From Lachnospiraceae bacterium (GTDB lineage Bacteria > Bacillota > Clostridia > Lachnospirales > Lachnospiraceae): DNA of 64,000 nucleotides. The stretch spans positions 1-64,000 of the forward strand of contig CAAEWE010000078.1 in NCBI GenBank assembly GCA_900759665.1. Reading direction: 5' to 3'. Below the pieces are notes generated by a model. The model worked only from the letters and a program-made list of their open reading frames with translations, was not told the DNA's origin and made no database searches. The first letter of the stretch is position 1. The number at the start of each line of letters is the position of its first letter. This document shows positions 17,664-25,486 of this stretch, one piece after another. The position numbers and the translations under genes are program-made.

Positions 17664-17989
17664 AAGCGTGAAAGGAATGCAAAAATATTTTGATACACAG
17701 ATCAGGGATGCATTGGATGACCTGTGATGGCAAAACATTGCAGGATATGGAGAAAATGACATCACAGGAATGTGTTTTTGATTATTATTCCGTCTTTTTT
17801 AGTTTGCATAGAATGATCAAAAGAGAAGATACTGATAAAAAAACATCAATTACAGAATTGACGTTTCAGGAAGAAGAAGGTATGCTAATTGATAGTTAGG
17901 TAAAACTAACCACGAGAAGCATAGGCTAACAAATACTAAAGGATATATTAATTTAGATCATTTTATTAGAAATAGACGGAGGAGCAGGA
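17664..17989 (+). pseudogene. Gene-poor stretch with possible remnant of a decayed ORF
   Basis: This 326-base gap is AT-richer than its surroundings. A 16-codon ORF (17677-17727, beginning MQKYFDTQ) with GAAAGGA upstream ends in TGA; the same frame continues open to a second TGA near 17778, and another frame (17690-17899) carries a plausible tail (DYYSVFFSLHRMIKRE). The pattern resembles a small gene broken by a stop and a frameshift, but I recognise no family, so it may be non-coding. A promoter for the next gene lies at 17858-17886. Confidence 0.25.
17858..17886 (+). promoter_or_regulatory. Promoter for the DUF3793 gene
   Basis: TTGACG (17858-17863), a 17-base spacer and TATGCT (17881-17886), giving a leader of about 97 bases that contains a small GTTAG/CTAAC hairpin. 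Confidence 0.55.
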
Positions 17990-18598
17990 ATGAGTCAGGG
18001 ATTAACGAAAATACTGCAAACTATGGATGGCACCAGTCTTGAAATGAGGATCGCATATCAGTGCGCTCCGCTTCTGGCGGGTTTAAAACCATCCAATCTG
18101 CTGATGCTGCGGGAAAGAGAAGTCTCTTATGTACAGTGGATGTTAAAGCAGGCGGGAATATCCTATTTTATAGTGGCACAGGAGCAGGGAAAGGCGGCAG
18201 TTATTTTATATAATAAGGGTGAACTGCAGAGGTACCTGGTACAGGATCAAGTGGCAAAGGGTCTGAAAAAAATGGGTTACCGGGAACTGTCTCTGGGGAA
18301 GGTTCTTTATGTATTTCGCAGACATTATGAGGCATTCCTGCGGGGAGAAACAGATTTCCCTCATGAAATGGGATTTTTGCTGGGATATCCGGTTGAGGAT
18401 GTGGAAGGTTTTATCCGTAACGAAGGTCAGAACTGCTTATATACCGGTGATTGGAAAGTCTACGATAATCTTACCGAAAAACTCACCTTATTTGGAAAAT
18501 TTGAAGCAGCCAGAGAGAGTTTGTTGAAAATGATCTCTGGAGGAATGGGAATTCTCGATATCATGAAGGATCAGCGTCTCCAGCAGCCGGTAGCATGA
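17990..18598 (+). CDS. DUF3793 family protein
   Basis: A 202-residue soluble protein of DUF3793, frequent in Clostridia and of unknown function. Characteristic stretches are ECAPLL-like YQCAPLLAGLKPSNLL near residue 20, VLYVFRRHYEAFL near 105 and FPHEMGFLLGYPVEDVEGFI near 122-141, followed by the WKVY segment (GDWKVYDN) near 155. There is no signal peptide or membrane segment. GGAGGAG sits 6 bases before the ATG. It has its own promoter and stands alone between nth and a HAD phosphatase gene. I can say nothing about its biochemical role. Confidence 0.85.
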   Translation: MSQGLTKILQTMDGTSLEMRIAYQCAPLLAGLKPSNLLMLREREVSYVQWMLKQAGISYFIVAQEQGKAAVILYNKGELQRYLVQDQVAKGLKKMGYRELSLGKVLYVFRRHYEAFLRGETDFPHEMGFLLGYPVEDVEGFIRNEGQNCLYTGDWKVYDNLTEKLTLFGKFEAARESLLKMISGGMGILDIMKDQRLQQPVA

Positions 18599-18778
18599 AT
18601 GTAGCGCTTAAACTTCCCGCAATAAAGTGTGGGAAGTTTGGGGGCATTATTAAAAATATACAAAGTAAATGGAAATATTCATAGGTGGATTGTAGTATCT
18701 GTCTATGGATATTTTTTTGTGGGTGGACTATCATTAATAGGAATGTGTGTATTATAGATAGAAAGGCGTGAAATATAG

Positions 18779-19429
18779 ATGAAATACGATTTAGTAGTTT
18801 TTGATATGGACGGAACGATTTTAAATACATTGGAGGATCTGGCGGATAGTCTGAATGTGACGCTGGAGCATTTCGGCTACCCGCAGCACACCATTGAGGA
18901 GGTTTGTTCTTTTGTGGGAAACGGAATCCGTCTGCTGATCGAGAGAGGTGTGCCGAAGGGGCTTTCAACGGAGGAGATTGATCAGGTTTTTGATTATTTT
19001 ATGGAATATTATCAGGTGCATTGTGCGGATAAAACAAAGCCTTACGAGGGCATTGAGGAGACGATATGCAGGCTTCGGTCTGCGGGCATCAGGACAGCAG
19101 TCGTGTCTAATAAGGCGGATTGTGCTGTAAAGGAGCTGGCGGAGAAGTATTTTAGCGGTTTGTTTGATGTGGCAGTTGGTGAACGTAAAGGGATCTCTAA
19201 AAAACCGGCTCCGGATGGAGTCGATGACGTATTAAAACAGTTAGGGATCCCAAGAGAAAAAGCGGTTTATGTGGGGGACTCGGAGGTGGATGTTGCCACG
19301 GCCCGGAACGCCCATATGGACAGTCTGATCGTGGAATGGGGATTCCGAAAAGCAGACTTTTTGCGCGAGAAGGGTGCCAGAATATTGATCAAAAAACCGG
19401 AAGAAATTCTTTCTTATTGTTTGGACTGA
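18779..19429 (+). CDS. HAD-superfamily phosphatase (phosphoglycolate phosphatase-like)
   Basis: A 216-residue haloacid-dehalogenase-type hydrolase of the Gph/PpaX group, likely cleaving phosphate from a small metabolite. Motif I is FDMDGTILNT (nucleophile Asp9, acid Asp11), motif II the serine in TAVVSNK, motif III the lysine in SKKPAPDG, and motif IV the acidic pair in VYVGDSEVDVATAR. A helical cap (about 15-80) lies between motifs I and II. GAAAGGCG precedes the start. A terminator hairpin follows just after its stop. Phosphoglycolate is a guess from family resemblance; PpaX-type pyrophosphatase activity is an alternative. Confidence 0.87.
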   Translation: MKYDLVVFDMDGTILNTLEDLADSLNVTLEHFGYPQHTIEEVCSFVGNGIRLLIERGVPKGLSTEEIDQVFDYFMEYYQVHCADKTKPYEGIEETICRLRSAGIRTAVVSNKADCAVKELAEKYFSGLFDVAVGERKGISKKPAPDGVDDVLKQLGIPREKAVYVGDSEVDVATARNAHMDSLIVEWGFRKADFLREKGARILIKKPEEILSYCLD

Positions 19430-19433
19430 TATC

Positions 19434-19456
19434 CGGTAAATATTACCGTATTTTTG
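19434..19456 (+). terminator. Intrinsic terminator after the HAD phosphatase
   Basis: CGGTAA (19434-19439) pairs with TTACCG (19443-19448) over a 3-base loop and is followed by a short T-run. Confidence 0.6.
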
Positions 19457-19531
19457 GCATGTTCGTCGTATTGTTGTGGAAAACAGGGAAAAAGAACGAA
19501 AAAGTTGTGTAAAATATGCGGAAAAAAGGGG

Positions 19532-19560
19532 CTGACTTTTCTTTGGAAAAGTTGTATGAT
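19532..19560 (+). promoter_or_regulatory. Promoter for the L,D-transpeptidase
   Basis: CTGACT (19532-19537), a 17-base spacer and TATGAT (19555-19560), about 55 bases before the translation start. Confidence 0.55.
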
Positions 19561-19621
19561 ATAAACTGGTTTGTGTAAAAGTAAATTGATTCATTGATAG
19601 GAAAAGAGGATTAGGGGACAC

Positions 19622-21103
19622 ATGAAGAAAAATTGGTTAGTTCGGGTTGTATTTGGAATTGCGGGAGTGCTGATCGTAGCAGTGATCGCAGTTTTAATCT
19701 GGCAGAAAGGATATTATGGAAAGCGCTGGTATGGCAATACGACCATTAACGGAGTTGACGTCTCGAAGCAGACTCTGACAGAATCGAAGCAGAAGCTGAT
19801 CGAGGCTCATAAAGATTATAGTCTGACCATTACTGCCAGAGAGGGTGGAAGCCTGACGATCAATGGGAGTGATATAGATTATAAATTTGATATTGGTTCA
19901 CAGTTTGACGATCTTTTTGACAGACAGCATGACGCCATGTCTTTCTTTGGCAAAAAGAGAGAGTATACCATGGATTATGATGTGGATTACAATGCCAAAA
20001 AAGTCGCAAAGATCGCATCGGAATCTGCATTGATGACAGGGGACGGTTATAAGATCAGGAAGCCGGTAAATGCTCATGTGAAGTATTCTACAGAGAAGAA
20101 TCAATATGAGTGCATAGCAGAAAAGCTGGGAAATAAGCTGAAAAAGAAAGCATTTATCCGGGCAATCGAAGATACGCTTCAGAAGGCACAGACAGAAATG
20201 GATCTCACGGATGAAAAACTATTTCCGGATGTGTATAAGGCACCAAAGATCACTTCAAAGGATGAGGAGCTTCAGACAGCATTATCTGCATGCAACAATG
20301 CAGCGATCCGCTTTATTAAGTGGAATATGGGAGAAGGTGTGACAGAGCAGATTACGCCGGAGGAGATTTCCAAATGGATTACATATAAAAACGGAAAGAT
20401 AAAGTATGACCAGACGGCAATTTCCGATTGGATCGAAGCTTTCTGCCTAAAATATAAAACGGTTGGCAAGACAAGAACCATCAAGGATCACAATGGAAAA
20501 AATGTGGAGATCTATGGCGGTGATTATGGCTGGCAGATGGATTATGAAAAGACATTAAATCAGGCATTAAAAGCATTAAAGAAACCGATCAACGCAGATC
20601 TTACGGAGGCATATATCAATGATCCGGGTGTGGAGAATCAGAAAGCATTGACGATCAAATGTAAAGTAGAATATCTCAACACCGCATTCCGGAAGGATTA
20701 TGAGAATTTTGCGGTAGATTGGGATACGCAGAATTATACAGAGATTTCAATTGCAGATCAGATGGTGTATGTATTTCGAAATGGAAAGGTTGCATATTCC
20801 TGCAAGACCATCAGCGGCAGACCGGTGGAGGGCAGATCTACACCGACAGGAGCTTACTTTATTAAAGAGCATAATACCCATCGTGTGTTAAAGGGAGAAA
20901 ACTATGAGACGCCTGTAGACAGCTGGGTGCGTATTACCTGGTCAGGTACAGGCTTCCATGCAGCTCCATGGCAGAGCTGGTCTTCGTGGACAAAGGATTA
21001 TTATAAGGTGAGAGGGTCTCACGGATGTTTGAATCTGGAACCATCCGTAGCCAAAAAGATTTATGATATGGTGAAGTATCGGGAAGCAGTATTTATTCAT
21101 TGA
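19622..21103 (+). CDS. L,D-transpeptidase (YkuD) with peptidoglycan-binding-like domain
   Basis: A 493-residue membrane-anchored cell-wall enzyme that forms 3-3 or related cross-links in peptidoglycan. One N-terminal membrane segment (about 8-27) is followed by a long extracellular region (INGVDVSKQTL near 41 is typical of VanW/PG-binding-like modules in such proteins) and a C-terminal YkuD domain from about residue 365. The catalytic motif is SHGCLNL, with the nucleophilic cysteine near 469 and the partner histidine in TGFHAAPW. The length and order match the common Lachnospiraceae L,D-transpeptidase. It is monocistronic: it has its own promoter and a bidirectional terminator. Confidence 0.93.
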   Translation: MKKNWLVRVVFGIAGVLIVAVIAVLIWQKGYYGKRWYGNTTINGVDVSKQTLTESKQKLIEAHKDYSLTITAREGGSLTINGSDIDYKFDIGSQFDDLFDRQHDAMSFFGKKREYTMDYDVDYNAKKVAKIASESALMTGDGYKIRKPVNAHVKYSTEKNQYECIAEKLGNKLKKKAFIRAIEDTLQKAQTEMDLTDEKLFPDVYKAPKITSKDEELQTALSACNNAAIRFIKWNMGEGVTEQITPEEISKWITYKNGKIKYDQTAISDWIEAFCLKYKTVGKTRTIKDHNGKNVEIYGGDYGWQMDYEKTLNQALKALKKPINADLTEAYINDPGVENQKALTIKCKVEYLNTAFRKDYENFAVDWDTQNYTEISIADQMVYVFRNGKVAYSCKTISGRPVEGRSTPTGAYFIKEHNTHRVLKGENYETPVDSWVRITWSGTGFHAAPWQSWSSWTKDYYKVRGSHGCLNLEPSVAKKIYDMVKYREAVFIH

Positions 21104-21122
21104 TCAAATAATAATACAAAAT

Positions 21123-21164
21123 AAAAAGCGAACCGTTTCGAGAAATCGAGATGGCTCGCTTTTT
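21123..21164. terminator. Bidirectional terminator between convergent genes
   Basis: AAAAAGCGA (21123-21131) pairs with TCGCTTTTT (21156-21164); A- and T-runs flank the stem on both strands, so it serves both the transpeptidase gene and the minus-strand SPFH gene. Confidence 0.85.
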
Positions 21165-21218
21165 GTCCTATAGCAGGATTTTTAAGATGCAGTTGCCTGA
21201 CATCCGGTATATGGTGCT

Positions 21219-22562
21219 CTACCGGATATCATTATCATCAAAAGGATCGCCACATTCCGGACAGAATTTTGGTGGATGGTGTGGATCCTCCGGCTCCCAG
21301 CCACATTTGTCGCACTTATAAAGAGGTGCTCCGGCAGGTTTTTTGGCACCACATTCGGAACAAAACTTACCGGTATTTACGGCACCACAGGAACAGGTCC
21401 AGCCTACAGCAGGAGCCGGTTTTGGAGCACCGCACTGAGAACAGAATTTACTGGTATTGACAGTGCCGCAGGAACAGGTCCAGCTGCCGGCAGAGGCGGC
21501 GGATGAACTGCTCGCTGCAGGAGTGGCGGCAGGTGTTGCCTGTGTCTGCTCAGCCTGCATTTGGAACAGAGAGCCGGCATTGATGCCGCCGGCCTGATTT
21601 GCCATATTCATGCCGGCAAAGGCCATCATTGGTCCTGTTGATGTATTGGCAGCAGCAGATTTCATTGCTTCTGCCTGTGCTTCCGTCAGTGTAGCAGCTG
21701 CCATGCCCGGATTGCGCATTACAGCGGTACGCTGGAGGTTTTTGATCATATCTTCGTCTTCCTTCGGAGCGGTGATGCTGTTGACACCAAAGGAAACAAT
21801 TTCAATACCACGAAGTTTTGCCCATTTTTCGGAGAGGATCTTGTTCAGTGCATCTGCCATTTCTGTGGTGTGGGCAGGAACAGCACTGTAGCGGATGCCC
21901 ATAGCGGAAATTTCTGCAAAAGCAGGTTGTAATGCAGTCATTAATTCTGATTTTAACTGTCCGTCAATCTCATCACGTTTGTATTCCTCTACAATATTAC
22001 CGCAGACATTTGTGTAAAAGAGAATTGGATCTACGATCCGGTAGGAATATTCTCCGTTACAGCGGACGGTAATATCTACGTCAAGTCCGATATTCTGATC
22101 CACGACGCGGAATGGGATCGGATTTGGAGTGCCGTATTTGTTGCCCATCAGCTCCTTCGTGTTGAAGAAATAGATACGCTGGTCTTTGCCGGCATCGCCA
22201 CCGAAGGTAATACGGCTGCCGATTTCTGAAAATGTATTTAATATGCTTTTTCCAAGAGGTCCGCAGAATAAGCTTGGTTCCGTGGAGGTATCATATAAAA
22301 ACTGACCTGCCTCTCCGCAGAATTCCACGACCTTTCCCTGATCTACAATGATCATACACTGTCCTTCGTTGACAGCGATCACGGAGCCATTTGAAATAAT
22401 GTTGTCATTGCCGTTGTTTTTGGTTCCAAACTTGCCCTTGGTGCGTTTAAATCCCCTTGTCACCAGAACATTGGCATCCAGTGAATCGCAGTAAAAATAT
22501 TCCTTCCACTGGTCAGCCATTGTACCGCGGATCGCTCCGCCGATTGCTTTGATCAATCCCAT
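21219..22562 (-). CDS. SPFH-domain protein with C-terminal zinc ribbons (YdjI-like)
   Basis: A 447-residue cytoplasmic protein. The N-terminal two-thirds is an SPFH (prohibitin/flotillin-like) domain of the virion core/YdjI type, beginning MGLIKAIGGAIRGTMADQW. An alanine-rich linker (about 320-370) leads to three zinc-ribbon units, each with paired CxC or CxxC: WTCSCGTVNTSKFCSQCG, a near-copy 36 residues later, and a last one ending FCPECG. B. subtilis YdjI takes part in membrane recruitment under envelope stress; the same is possible here. I start at 22562, where the family's N-terminus begins, although the ribosome binding site (AAAGGG, about 15 bases away) is poor; in-frame starts at 22610 or a TTG at 22646 would add up to 28 unrelated residues. 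Confidence 0.85.
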   Translation of the reverse strand: MGLIKAIGGAIRGTMADQWKEYFYCDSLDANVLVTRGFKRTKGKFGTKNNGNDNIISNGSVIAVNEGQCMIIVDQGKVVEFCGEAGQFLYDTSTEPSLFCGPLGKSILNTFSEIGSRITFGGDAGKDQRIYFFNTKELMGNKYGTPNPIPFRVVDQNIGLDVDITVRCNGEYSYRIVDPILFYTNVCGNIVEEYKRDEIDGQLKSELMTALQPAFAEISAMGIRYSAVPAHTTEMADALNKILSEKWAKLRGIEIVSFGVNSITAPKEDEDMIKNLQRTAVMRNPGMAAATLTEAQAEAMKSAAANTSTGPMMAFAGMNMANQAGGINAGSLFQMQAEQTQATPAATPAASSSSAASAGSWTCSCGTVNTSKFCSQCGAPKPAPAVGWTCSCGAVNTGKFCSECGAKKPAGAPLYKCDKCGWEPEDPHHPPKFCPECGDPFDDNDIR

Positions 22563-22640
22563 GTAATCGTACCATACCCTTTCCGATGCCGCGTTTGTGA
22601 CAGGCGGCATATCGTTGCCTGATTTACGTGCAATAATATG

Positions 22641-22680
22641 ATGCAAGGGTCAAAATACCTTTTGACACTCATGTCATAAT
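22641..22680. repeat. Palindromic intergenic repeat, copy A
   Basis: ATGCAAGGGTCAAA, a short centre, TTTTGAcaC and a tail ending GTCATAAT. The arms GTCAAAA/TTTTGAC form a perfect hairpin. It matches copies at 24336 and 50332 and lies between the divergent SPFH and metY genes. Confidence 0.8.
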
Positions 22681-22696
22681 ATAAATGATTATAATG

Positions 22697-22722
22697 CAGG
22701 GGACAGGATTATGTTGCCCCTG
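22697..22722 (+). other. Hairpin in the metY upstream region
   Basis: CAGGGG (22697-22702) pairs with CCCCTG (22717-22722), with possible inner ACA/TGT pairing. It has no T-run. It lies in the 400-base divergent region before metY. Confidence 0.4.
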
Positions 22723-22800
22723 TATCATAATTATAATGGTTATTGTCTAAAAAGTCTATGAAAATGTAGAAGGCGTTACGGAAAGACATTTGTGGGAGAG

Positions 22801-22850
22801 GCCGCCTGCGGATCACCGTCTGGAACGCAGGTGGACTGTGCGGCTTTTTT
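22801..22850 (+). terminator. Terminator-like hairpin in the metY leader (candidate attenuator)
   Basis: GCCGC (22801-22805) pairs with GCGGC (22840-22844), followed by six T. Inside it, CCGCCTGCG can alternatively pair with CGCAGGTGG. No plus-strand gene lies upstream, so a terminator here implies leader control of metY or a small RNA. Confidence 0.6.
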
Positions 22851-22968
22851 ACAGGAAACGGTTGCAGGATAGGAAAGGAAATGATATTCTATCATTATAT
22901 ACCAAAAGACATAGGGAAAAACTGTGTTAATAATGCCGGTTTCCGGCAAGGCTGAGAGGAGAATGAAA

Positions 22969-24246
22969 ATGAACGATTATACGATCAATACAAAATGTGT
23001 ACAGGCGGGTTATACACCGGGCAACGGAGAGCCGAGACAGATTCCGGTCATACAGTCTACAACATTTAAGTATGATACCAGCGAGGACATGGGAAAACTG
23101 TTTGACCTGGAGGCAGAGGGATACTTCTATACTCGTCTTCAGAATCCGACCAATGATCATGTGGCTGCCAAGATTGCCGAATTAGAGGGCGGTACGGCAG
23201 GAATGCTGACATCTTCCGGTCAGGCAGCTAATTTCTTTGCGTTGTTTAACATCTGTGAATGTGGAAGCCATATTGTGGCATCGTCATCTATTTACGGTGG
23301 TACATTTAATCTGATCGCTGTTACCATGAAGAAAATGGGAATCGATGCGACCTTCGTTTCTCCGGACTGCAGTGAGGAGGAGTTAAATGCAGCATTTCAG
23401 GACAATACCAGAGCAGTTTTTGGGGAAACAATTGCAAATCCTGCTTTAACGGTGCTGGATATTGAGAAGTTTGCAAAGGCTGCCCACGCACACGGGGTAC
23501 CTCTGATCGTGGACAATACCTTCCCGACTCCGGTAAATTGCCGTCCGATCGAGTGGGGAGCAGACATTGTGACACATTCTACGACCAAATATATGGATGG
23601 TCACGGAGCTGCTGTCGGTGGGGCGATTGTTGACAGTGGCCATTTTGACTGGATGGCTCAGGCGGATAAATTTCCGGGGCTGTGTCAGCCGGATGATTCC
23701 TATCATGGGATTACATATGCAGAGAAATTTGGCAAGGAAGGTGCATTTATTACCAAATGTACGGCACAGCTGATGAGAGATTTTGGATGTATTCAGTCCC
23801 CGCAGCATGCATTTATTCTGAATCTTGGACTGGAATCTCTTCATGTGAGAATGCCGCGCCATGTGGAAAATGGTCTGGCGGTGGCAGAGTTTTTACAGCA
23901 GCAGCCGCAGGTGGCGCATGTAAATTATCCGGGACTGAAAGGAGATCCGTATTACGAAAGAGCACAGAAATATATGCCAAACGGAGGATGCGGCGTGGTA
24001 TCCTTTGAGTTAAAGGGCGGTCGTGAGGCTGCTGAGAAATTTATGAAGCGGTTGAAGCTTGCTGCGATCGAGACCCATGTGGCAGATGCAAGAACCTGTT
24101 GCTTAAATCCGGCAACCTCTACGCATCGTCAGATGAATGATGAGCAGTTAAGGGAAGCAGGAATTCCGGCAGGATTGATCCGTATTTCCTGTGGCTTGGA
24201 AGATAAAGAGGATCTGATCGCAGATCTGAAACAGGCTCTGGCGTAA
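22969..24246 (+). CDS. metY: O-acetylhomoserine sulfhydrylase (aminocarboxypropyltransferase)
   Basis: A 425-residue PLP enzyme that makes homocysteine (or cysteine) from O-acetyl-L-homoserine (or O-acetylserine) and sulfide. The Cys/Met-metabolism fold is clear: RLQNPTNDHVAAKIAELEGG near residue 56-75, ASSSIYGGT near 104, the PLP-stacking region VDNTFPTP, and the Schiff-base lysine in HSTTKYMDGHG (Lys207). The length of about 425 separates MetY from the shorter MetB/MetC. GAGAGGAG sits 7-8 bases before 22969; the ATG six bases earlier is too close to that site. Its long leader carries a terminator-like hairpin and a TGCCGG/CCGGCA stem (22934-22948) just before the ribosome binding site. Confidence 0.93.
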   Translation: MNDYTINTKCVQAGYTPGNGEPRQIPVIQSTTFKYDTSEDMGKLFDLEAEGYFYTRLQNPTNDHVAAKIAELEGGTAGMLTSSGQAANFFALFNICECGSHIVASSSIYGGTFNLIAVTMKKMGIDATFVSPDCSEEELNAAFQDNTRAVFGETIANPALTVLDIEKFAKAAHAHGVPLIVDNTFPTPVNCRPIEWGADIVTHSTTKYMDGHGAAVGGAIVDSGHFDWMAQADKFPGLCQPDDSYHGITYAEKFGKEGAFITKCTAQLMRDFGCIQSPQHAFILNLGLESLHVRMPRHVENGLAVAEFLQQQPQVAHVNYPGLKGDPYYERAQKYMPNGGCGVVSFELKGGREAAEKFMKRLKLAAIETHVADARTCCLNPATSTHRQMNDEQLREAGIPAGLIRISCGLEDKEDLIADLKQALA

Positions 24247-24300
24247 TATTTTCATTTCCGGGGGAATGACGTAAAAGCGTGATATTAAAGTGTGCTTCCC

Positions 24301-24330
24301 TTGACATCAGGTCATTTTCTGTCTTATGAT
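24301..24330 (+). promoter_or_regulatory. Promoter for the unknown membrane protein
   Basis: TTGACA (24301-24306), an 18-base spacer and TATGAT (24325-24330). The predicted transcript begins inside or just before repeat copy B. Confidence 0.65.
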
Positions 24331-24335
24331 ATGTA

Positions 24336-24376
24336 ATGTAAGGGTCAAACTATATTTTGATCCTGATATCGTGATG
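24336..24376. repeat. Palindromic intergenic repeat, copy B
   Basis: ATGTAAGGGTCAAA, a centre of 5 bases, TTTTGATCCtGATATC and GTGATG. It has the same organisation as copy A but the arms are slightly diverged. It sits in the 5' UTR between the promoter at 24301 and the gene at 24412. Confidence 0.75.
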
Positions 24377-24411
24377 TTACAATGCATACATTCAGGAAAG
24401 GCTTGTTTGAT

Positions 24412-25419
24412 ATGGCAGAGAATAAAAAAATTGATCATAAAGAACCACAGATGCAGTCTTTTGCCAGCCTGGCAGAGCAGATATCCGGGTGGACCGGAGG
24501 GGAGAAGTTTCCGGAAAATGTCAGTGGGGATGCGGCGTATATCCTGCTGGCACAGCGGCAGCGTCTCCGGCAGAAAGGTCTTGAGATGGAGTACGATATG
24601 ACATCTCAGGACTTTTTTTGCGACAAAAAGAAAGAAAAAAGAAATCTGCTTTTTTTGCGTTGGAAGTGTACGGGAGATATTTGTTTTACGATGGATTCCG
24701 GCAGAAAAAAGAAGTTTCCGGTAAGCCTGCGGTTATGTGCAGCGGCACCATGGCTTGGCAGAAGACATATGGTGGAACAGCTTTATTGGAGAGCGGAGCA
24801 GGGAACGGATCGCAGGAAAATCCTGCGAAGGGTTGCATGGTGCTTTGGAATTGGTGCAGTGATTGGATTTCTGGTGGCATTATATCAGATTTTAATGCAG
24901 GATAGTATGGTATATGCGGATCTTATTATTGATCCCGTGATCGGTGCACTGTTCAGTTATGCTGTATATGCACTGGCACAGCTGGGCAAGCTATTGGTGA
25001 AAGGTGTACGGACGATGCCTCTGATCCGGAAAAGCAATCAGACCCCCATGGAAATTACTTCAATTATGCAATTGTTAAATCAGGATTTTTCATTTCCTTT
25101 GTTTGAAACACAGATGGTTAACCTGCTGCAAAAGGTGATATATACAGCAGATATATCTGAGCTTTCCCAGTATGAGCCGGAGGCGAGAGAAGGGTATCTG
25201 GAGGATATTGTACATTGTGTTTACGATGGGAACATGATCTACCGGGGCTACCGCAGAGATGGGGAAAAGTGTATTCTGCATCTGGATGTTTATATGGATG
25301 ATATCTATGAGAAAAACGGCAGGATACGGAAACGAAAGGATCTGTTTCATATGACAGTCTGTAGGAATTTTGGAGATCATAAAGAGAAAAGCTGGAGTGT
25401 GAAGGCGATGTGGAGGTAA
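24412..25419 (+). CDS. Unknown protein with two central membrane segments
   Basis: I do not recognise this 335-residue protein. The first 140 residues are hydrophilic and basic (a KKKEKR cluster near 73-77; ICFTMDSGRKKKFPVSLRL near 90). Two membrane segments lie at about 142-162 and 171-191, leaving a short loop. The C-terminal 140 residues are soluble, with acidic stretches and an LDVYMDDIYEKNGRIRKR segment near 290-307. AGGAAAGG lies about 10 bases before the ATG at 24412; the ATG at 24382 has no ribosome binding site. A second frame (24618-24905) also reads protein-like, but the long frame is uninterrupted, so I keep it. It sits between metY and a C-S lyase gene, although it has its own promoter. 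Confidence 0.6.
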   Translation: MAENKKIDHKEPQMQSFASLAEQISGWTGGEKFPENVSGDAAYILLAQRQRLRQKGLEMEYDMTSQDFFCDKKKEKRNLLFLRWKCTGDICFTMDSGRKKKFPVSLRLCAAAPWLGRRHMVEQLYWRAEQGTDRRKILRRVAWCFGIGAVIGFLVALYQILMQDSMVYADLIIDPVIGALFSYAVYALAQLGKLLVKGVRTMPLIRKSNQTPMEITSIMQLLNQDFSFPLFETQMVNLLQKVIYTADISELSQYEPEAREGYLEDIVHCVYDGNMIYRGYRRDGEKCILHLDVYMDDIYEKNGRIRKRKDLFHMTVCRNFGDHKEKSWSVKAMWR

Positions 25420-25486
25420 TGCAAAAAAGCTTCTAAGACTGCAAAAAATCATTGTGAGATTAAAGTGAAGTAATGGAGGTAAAGGA

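Noticed and set aside
18610..18639. Perfect AAACTTCCC/GGGAAGTTT hairpin after DUF3793
   Set aside because: Neither strand has a T-run after the stem, so I do not call it a terminator.
22801..22850. T-box-like GGTGG...GCGG in the metY leader
   Set aside because: The GGTGGNACCGCG core is not matched and the leader is too short for a stem I specifier loop.
22945..22960. GGCTGAGA, as in TPP riboswitches, just before metY
   Set aside because: None of the other conserved TPP-riboswitch elements are present and the gene is not for thiamine.
24618..24905. Second protein-like frame inside the unknown membrane-protein gene
   Set aside because: The longer frame is uninterrupted, has a ribosome binding site and forms a plausible membrane hairpin.
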